From Streptomyces pactum (GTDB lineage: Bacteria; Actinomycetota; Actinomycetes; Streptomycetales; Streptomycetaceae), in NCBI RefSeq assembly GCF_016031615.1, contig NZ_JACYXC010000001.1, forward strand, positions 5,580,001 to 5,644,000: a stretch of 64,000 nucleotides of DNA. Direction: 5' to 3'. Within the stretch, counting starts at the first letter, position 1. Every line of letters begins with the position of its first letter. Shown here piece by piece: positions 57,311-64,000 of the stretch. The translations under genes were made by a program, and so were the position numbers. The notes beneath the pieces were generated by a model that saw only the letters and a program-made list of their open reading frames with translations, was not told the origin of the DNA and ran no database searches.

Positions 57311-58021
57311 ATGCCGCGCATGGGGACTCCTGCGGAAGATCTGCGACGCGAGTTGACGGAGTCGGGCGTACGTCCCGGCGACGAGGTGATCGTGCCGTCC
57401 TACGGCACACCCGAGGCCGCGGAGGCGGTCCTGCTGGCCGGCGCACGGCCGGTGTTCGTGGAGATAGACCCCGGCACCTTCTGCATGGACCCGGCCGCGG
57501 CCGCCGCGGCGGTCACCCCGCGGACCGCCGCCGTCATCCCGGTCCGCACCTTCGGATACCCGCTCGACCTGGTGCCCTTCGAGGAGATCGGGGTCCGGTA
57601 CGGCGTGCGGATCATCGCCCACGGCCCCGGGCCCGAGCCGGCCGCCGAGCTCGCCCTGCGCCGTGCCAACGCCGCCTATCTGGACCGCAAGTTGCGCGGC
57701 GTGGTCACCCCGCCGGTGGCTCCCGGCGCCGAGCACAGCTACCAGCAGTACGTCGTGCGGGTCCCCGGCAACGGCCGGCCCGACCGGGACGCGTTCGCCC
57801 GCGCCCTCCGCTCCCGCGGCGTGGTGTGCCACGTGCCCGTACAGACGCCCGTGCACCGCACCCCGCGGTTCCGGCGGGAGCTGTGGCTGGAGGCCACCGA
57901 GCGGGCCGCGGACGAATGCCTGGCGCTGCCGGTGGACGCCGCGATGACCCGCCGGGAGCTGCAGCGGGTGGTGTCCGCCTGCAACGCGCTGGGCGGGCTG
58001 CTCCAGCACGCCGCTGCCTGA
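57311..58021 (+). CDS. DegT/DnrJ/EryC1/StrS-like protein lacking the PLP-lysine region
   Basis: The 236-residue product aligns by eye to sugar aminotransferases of the DegT/StrS fold. GVRPGDEVIVPSYGTPEAAEAVLLAGARPVFVEID and ITPRTAAVIPV-like (VTPRTAAVIPVRTFGYPLD) form the large-domain start, and AEHSYQQYVVRVPGNGRPDRD plus the helical end form the C-terminal domain. The segment that should hold the PLP-binding Lys and its flanks, roughly 90-100 residues, is absent: the chain jumps from YGVRIIAHG to NAAYLDRKLRGVVTPP. Full-length members have about 370 residues. It therefore cannot be a standard PLP enzyme; it may be a domesticated remnant. The start is ATG 57311 or 57320. It is separated from 5S by the rRNA terminator and from tRNA-Thr by 142 bp. 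Confidence 0.7.
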   Translation: MPRMGTPAEDLRRELTESGVRPGDEVIVPSYGTPEAAEAVLLAGARPVFVEIDPGTFCMDPAAAAAAVTPRTAAVIPVRTFGYPLDLVPFEEIGVRYGVRIIAHGPGPEPAAELALRRANAAYLDRKLRGVVTPPVAPGAEHSYQQYVVRVPGNGRPDRDAFARALRSRGVVCHVPVQTPVHRTPRFRRELWLEATERAADECLALPVDAAMTRRELQRVVSACNALGGLLQHAAA

Positions 58022-58119
58022 GCCGTTGCCGCGCCGCCTCCGCACCGGGTGCCCGGACAGGGCGGGTGCCCGGTGACAGCGGTACCGGTGTGGCCCGGTG
58101 TGGCGGATGAGAAGGGTGG

Positions 58120-58148
58120 TTCGGAGCGCACCCAAGTTCGGGTATGAT
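58120..58148 (+). promoter_or_regulatory. tRNA-Thr promoter candidate
   Basis: TTCGGA (58120-58125), a 17-bp spacer and TATGAT (58143-58148) precede the tRNA by 15 bp. The -10 is close to consensus. Confidence 0.6.
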
Positions 58149-58163
58149 TCTTCTTGTTGGCCC

Positions 58164-58236
58164 GCCCCAATAGCTCAGTCGGCAGAGCGTCTCCATGGTA
58201 AGGAGAAGGTCTACGGTTCGATTCCGTATTGGGGCT
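58164..58236 (+). tRNA. tRNA-Thr (anticodon GGT)
   Basis: The 73-nt sequence folds into a full cloverleaf. Acceptor GCCCCAA pairs with TTGGGGC; the D-arm is gctc/gagc; the anticodon stem tctcc/ggaga holds the loop atggtaa with GGT at positions 34-36; the T-arm is tacgg/ccgta with ttcgatt. The CCA end is not encoded. A hairpin terminator follows immediately. Confidence 0.95.
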
Positions 58237-58240
58237 CGAC

Positions 58241-58272
58241 AGAAGGCCCCCGCCACACGGCGGGGGCCTTCT
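58241..58272. terminator. Terminator downstream of tRNA-Thr
   Basis: A perfect 14-bp stem (58241-58254 with 58259-58272) and acac loop, 5 bp after the tRNA. It also lies beyond the convergent osaC end (58329) and can serve both directions. Confidence 0.85.
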
Positions 58273-58328
58273 CCGTATTCCCGGCCCGGTCGGCGGAGTT
58301 CGGTGGGTGTTCCGCGCGACCGCGGCTG

Positions 58329-61019
58329 TCAGTTCCGGGCCGGCGGCTGGTCGGGAGCGGTCCGCGGCTCGGGCACGCGCATCGCCAGGATCGCCATGTC
58401 GTCCGACGGCGGGGCGGCGGCGAACCGCTCCACCGCCCTCAGCACCCGGGCCGCCACCGCGCCGGCGGTCAGCCCGGTGCAGGTGGTGAGAACGTCCGCC
58501 AGCCCGTCGTCCCCGAGCATCCGGGATCCCTCGCGGCGCTCGGTGACCCCGTCGGTGACGCACAGCAGGACGTCACCCGGATCGAGCGTCACGCTCTCCT
58601 CGTACAGCTCCAGGTCGTCCATCACCCCGAGCAGCGGCTGCGGTTCGGCGGCGGGCTCGACCCGGCCGTCCGGCCGCAGCCGGAGCGGCAGCGGATGCCC
58701 GGCGCAGACCACCTTCAGCCGGGCGCTGCCGTCCGGCTGCGGCCACAGCTCCCCGTAGAGGAGGGTCAGGAACCGGCTGCGGGCGCCCTCGTCGAGGATG
58801 GCGGCGTTGAGCCGCTCCAGCACGGCCGGGCCGCCGAACCCCTCCCGGGCCAGCAGGCGCAGCGCGTGCCGGGCCAGGCCGGTGACCGCCGCGGCCTCCG
58901 GGCCGGTGCCGCACACATCGCCGATGGCGAAGCCGTACGCGCCGTCCCGGATGGGGAAGACGTCGTAGAAGTCGCCGCCGACCTCGTTGCCCTCACCGGC
59001 CGCCCGGTAGATCACCTCGACCTCGACGCCGGGCACCTCGGGCAGCTCCGGCGGCAGCAGACTGCGCTGCAGCGACTGGCTGATGGCGGTGCGCTCCGAG
59101 TACAGCCGGGCGTTGTCCAGCGCCAGGGCGGCCCGGCGCGACAGGTCCTCGGCCAGTTCCAGGATCTCCTGGCGGAAGTGCTCGTCGGTCGGCTTGCCCA
59201 GGGTCAGCATGCCGATCGCCCGGTTGCGGGCCACCAGCGGCAGGACCACCGTCTCGCCGCCGACCGCGGCGGCGGTGGCCAGCGTGGCCCCCGGCCCGGA
59301 CGAAGGGCGGGCGGAGTCACCGAGGTTGAGGCTGCGCAGCGTGGTCCGCAGCGCCGCGGCGTTCGCCGCCTCCGCCGGCGCCGACCAGACCCGGGCGCCC
59401 GGCGCGAGCACCGGCTCGGGCGGGGGCACCTTCGCCAGCAGCGCCTTCAGTCCGTCGATCCGGTCCTCGTCCTCGTGCAGCACATAGCTCAGCTCCGGGT
59501 CCGAGGAGGGGTCGGCGATGGTGTACACCGCGCACCAGGTGGCCAGGGTCGGCACGGTCATCTGGGCCATCAGCGCCAGCGTCTGGTCGCGGTCGAGCGT
59601 GCCGGCCAGCAGGTCGGAGGCCTCGACCAGGAACGACAGGGAGCCGCGGCGCAGCCGCTCCAGCTCGGTCAGCCGCGCCGACTCCACCGCCAGCGCGATC
59701 CGGTCGGCGGCGAACTGCAGCCGCAGCGCCTCCTCGTTGGTGTAACGGCCGGGCGCCTCGGCGGCGACGCCGATCGAACCGGTCAGCCGGCCCTCGACCT
59801 TCAGCGGGACCGTCACCACCGAGCGCATCCCGGTGTTGGCCAGCAGCGGCACCGCGCCGGGCACCACCGTGAGGTCCTCGTGCACCGCGGGCATCCGCGC
59901 CGACCCGTAGCGGCCCGAGCCGGCCTCCACCGGCACCCGGGCGAAGCGCTGGCGGGCCGAGGGCAGCCCGGTGGAGGCACGCACCTCCAGCTCGGTCTCG
60001 TCGTCGGTGGCCAGCAGCAGGTAGGCGGCGTCGCCGTCGAGCATGTCGCGGGCGCGCTCCACGGTCCGCTGCAGCAGTCCGTCGAGGTCGTCGGGGGCCG
60101 GGGAGCCGATGAAGACCTCGAAGGCGTCGGCGGGGCTGCCGCGGTCCGCCGGGCCGGTGCCGTCGCCGGCGGCCGGGCCGCGCACCGGGCTCTGCAGCAC
60201 CGCGCGCTCGTGGTCGCGGACCAGCAGGCAGACCGTGGACGGCTCGCCGTCGGCGTTCCGTACCCGCAGGTGGGAGGCGTAGACGGGGATGATGCGGCCG
60301 TCCGCGCCGCGGATGCCGTAGCTGCCCTCCCAGCGGGAGAGCTGGAGCGCCTCGGCGATCCCGGTCCCGGTGCCGGGGGTGTGCGGCCAGGCCGCCAGGT
60401 CGGTCAGCGGCTTGCCGACGACCTGCTCGGGAGCATGGCCGAACAGGGCCCGGGCGTCGTCGTTCCAGGAGCTGACCGCGGCGGTGTGGTCGATCTGGAC
60501 CACCGCCACGCGCACCCGGGCGTCGGTGACCGGCAGCGCCTCGGGCGGCAGGGCCGGGCCCGCCGAGCGGGTGCCGGCCGGGCGGTCGGGGAAGTCGAGC
60601 TGGAACCACACGCGCTTGCGGGCCGCGCTGTACTCCACGCCCCAGCGGGAGGCGAGGGCGGCGCACAGCAGCAGGCCCCGGCCGCCCTCGCGGTCCGGCG
60701 AGCCGTAGTTGCGCCCGGCGTTCTCCACCGGCAGTTCGCGCTCCGGGTACCGGTCGGCGACCTCCACCCGGACGCCGTCGTCGGCGCGGACGCAGCTGAC
60801 CTCGGCGGCGGTGCCGGCGTGCACGACGGCGTTGGTGACCAGCTCGCTGGTGAGCACCACGGCGTCGTCCACGATGTCGCCCAGGCCCCAGCCCTGCAGG
60901 GTGTCGCGGACGAAGGTGCGGGCGGAGGCGACCGAGCGTCCCACCGGATCGAAGGTGGCGGCCGCCCGCGCCGTGATCACAGCTCTCCTCATGTGCGTCC
61001 CGGCGATCTGCTCACCCAT
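58329..61019 (-). CDS. osaC: Multidomain osmotic-stress regulator (RsbW-like kinase, PAS, GAF, PP2C phosphatase), OsaC-type
   Basis: The protein has 896 residues. Residues 20-145 form a GHKL/RsbW-like ATPase (SELVTNAVVHAG N-box, GGRGLLL G-box). A PAS domain (VRVAVVQIDHTAAVSSWNDDARALFG) lies at about 165-270. Two GAF-like segments cover about 330-640. The C-terminal SpoIIE/PP2C phosphatase (645-885) shows GNEVGGDFYDVF, FAIGDVCGTGPEAA and VTDGVTERR. This order and position match S. coelicolor OsaC (SCO5747), which modulates the stress sigma factor SigB during osmoadaptation. The name rests on domain order and synteny recalled from memory. The ATG at 61019 follows GGAGGGG. It is divergent from the poly-HAMP kinase across 211 bp. 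Confidence 0.88.
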   Translation of the reverse strand: MGEQIAGTHMRRAVITARAAATFDPVGRSVASARTFVRDTLQGWGLGDIVDDAVVLTSELVTNAVVHAGTAAEVSCVRADDGVRVEVADRYPERELPVENAGRNYGSPDREGGRGLLLCAALASRWGVEYSAARKRVWFQLDFPDRPAGTRSAGPALPPEALPVTDARVRVAVVQIDHTAAVSSWNDDARALFGHAPEQVVGKPLTDLAAWPHTPGTGTGIAEALQLSRWEGSYGIRGADGRIIPVYASHLRVRNADGEPSTVCLLVRDHERAVLQSPVRGPAAGDGTGPADRGSPADAFEVFIGSPAPDDLDGLLQRTVERARDMLDGDAAYLLLATDDETELEVRASTGLPSARQRFARVPVEAGSGRYGSARMPAVHEDLTVVPGAVPLLANTGMRSVVTVPLKVEGRLTGSIGVAAEAPGRYTNEEALRLQFAADRIALAVESARLTELERLRRGSLSFLVEASDLLAGTLDRDQTLALMAQMTVPTLATWCAVYTIADPSSDPELSYVLHEDEDRIDGLKALLAKVPPPEPVLAPGARVWSAPAEAANAAALRTTLRSLNLGDSARPSSGPGATLATAAAVGGETVVLPLVARNRAIGMLTLGKPTDEHFRQEILELAEDLSRRAALALDNARLYSERTAISQSLQRSLLPPELPEVPGVEVEVIYRAAGEGNEVGGDFYDVFPIRDGAYGFAIGDVCGTGPEAAAVTGLARHALRLLAREGFGGPAVLERLNAAILDEGARSRFLTLLYGELWPQPDGSARLKVVCAGHPLPLRLRPDGRVEPAAEPQPLLGVMDDLELYEESVTLDPGDVLLCVTDGVTERREGSRMLGDDGLADVLTTCTGLTAGAVAARVLRAVERFAAAPPSDDMAILAMRVPEPRTAPDQPPARN

Positions 61020-61230
61020 GTGCAGCGCCCCTCCGATGCCCTAGCCGGATGCCAGGTTACTTACCTCACCGGCGCGCGCGAATGCCGGTCGAGGTCTTTC
61101 CACCCTGAGAGTGCCCTGTCCGGTATGCGATGCTGCCCAACTGTTACGGCCCGGCGGTCCCGGAGTGAAACACTGGGAGCTCGGAGACGGAAGAACCCGG
61201 CGAGGACGTTCGACCTGCGGGAGGGACACG

Positions 61231-64000
<2,770 letters not shown>

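Noticed and set aside
58164..58272. Integration site at tRNA-Thr
   Set aside because: I see no integrase and no repeated tRNA 3' end in the flanking sequence.

Overview
The window looks like a chromosomal core segment of a Streptomyces-type actinomycete. GC is very high, third codon positions are almost always G or C, GTG and TTG starts are common, the 16S, 23S and 5S rRNA sequences are of Streptomyces type, and the gene order follows the Streptomyces nusA to osaA neighbourhood as I remember it from S. coelicolor (SCO5704 to SCO5748; from memory, not searched).

Layout. (1) 1-6003: the translation and RNA-maturation cluster nusA (3' end), ylxR-like, infB, a DUF503 gene, rbfA and truB. infB reads through only if at least four single-base indels in its Pro/Gly/Ala-rich linker are allowed. 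(2) 7071-13796: a 2241-residue protein with a chymotrypsin-fold protease-like domain whose catalytic Ser is Ala, long disordered repeats, a P-loop with Arg in place of the Walker A Lys, and a helical-repeat C-terminus; then ribF (14542-15588). (3) 16272-40300: a complete actinobacterial type VII (ESX) secretion locus inserted between ribF and rpsO. It holds an EspI-like MinD/ParA ATPase, an unknown protein, eccE, eccB, two mycosins, two WXG-like substrate candidates, the WXG100 pair esxB and esxA, a large WXG-headed protein with a lipoprotein partner, another WXG-like gene, eccC and eccD. (4) 40867-51571: rpsO-pnp-M16 peptidase-dapB, small membrane-protein genes, thyX, dapA and the RNase J gene. 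(5) 51572-57263: one rRNA operon with its promoter region, boxA-like elements, processing stems and terminator. (6) 57311-64000: a DegT/StrS-family remnant lacking the PLP lysine region, tRNA-Thr(GGT), and the divergent osmoregulators osaC (RsbW-like/PAS/GAF/PP2C) and osaA (poly-HAMP hybrid kinase, cut by the window end).

How the parts work together. Regions 1, 4 and 5 form a translation, RNA-decay and lysine/diaminopimelate block: initiation factor, ribosome maturation, pseudouridylation, S15, PNPase, RNase J, DapA, DapB and rRNA. The ESX locus supplies the membrane channel (EccB, EccC, EccD, EccE), the processing proteases and the small WXG100 substrates. In S. coelicolor this locus is linked to development and sporulation.

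The most interesting accessory signal is the minus-strand pair at 30969-33898. A 759-residue protein with a WXG-like head is followed, 2 bp downstream, by a small lipoprotein gene. Base composition drops within the large gene and stays low in the lipoprotein gene, as expected for a modular T7SS effector with a variable C-terminus and a cognate partner. This is an inference, not a demonstrated function. Other items worth attention are a chain of overlapping mini-ORFs in the infB leader, a perfect 50-bp palindrome between convergent genes, a duplicated ~100-bp intergenic block inside the ESX locus, and a duplicated short motif in the disordered part of the EspI-like ATPase.
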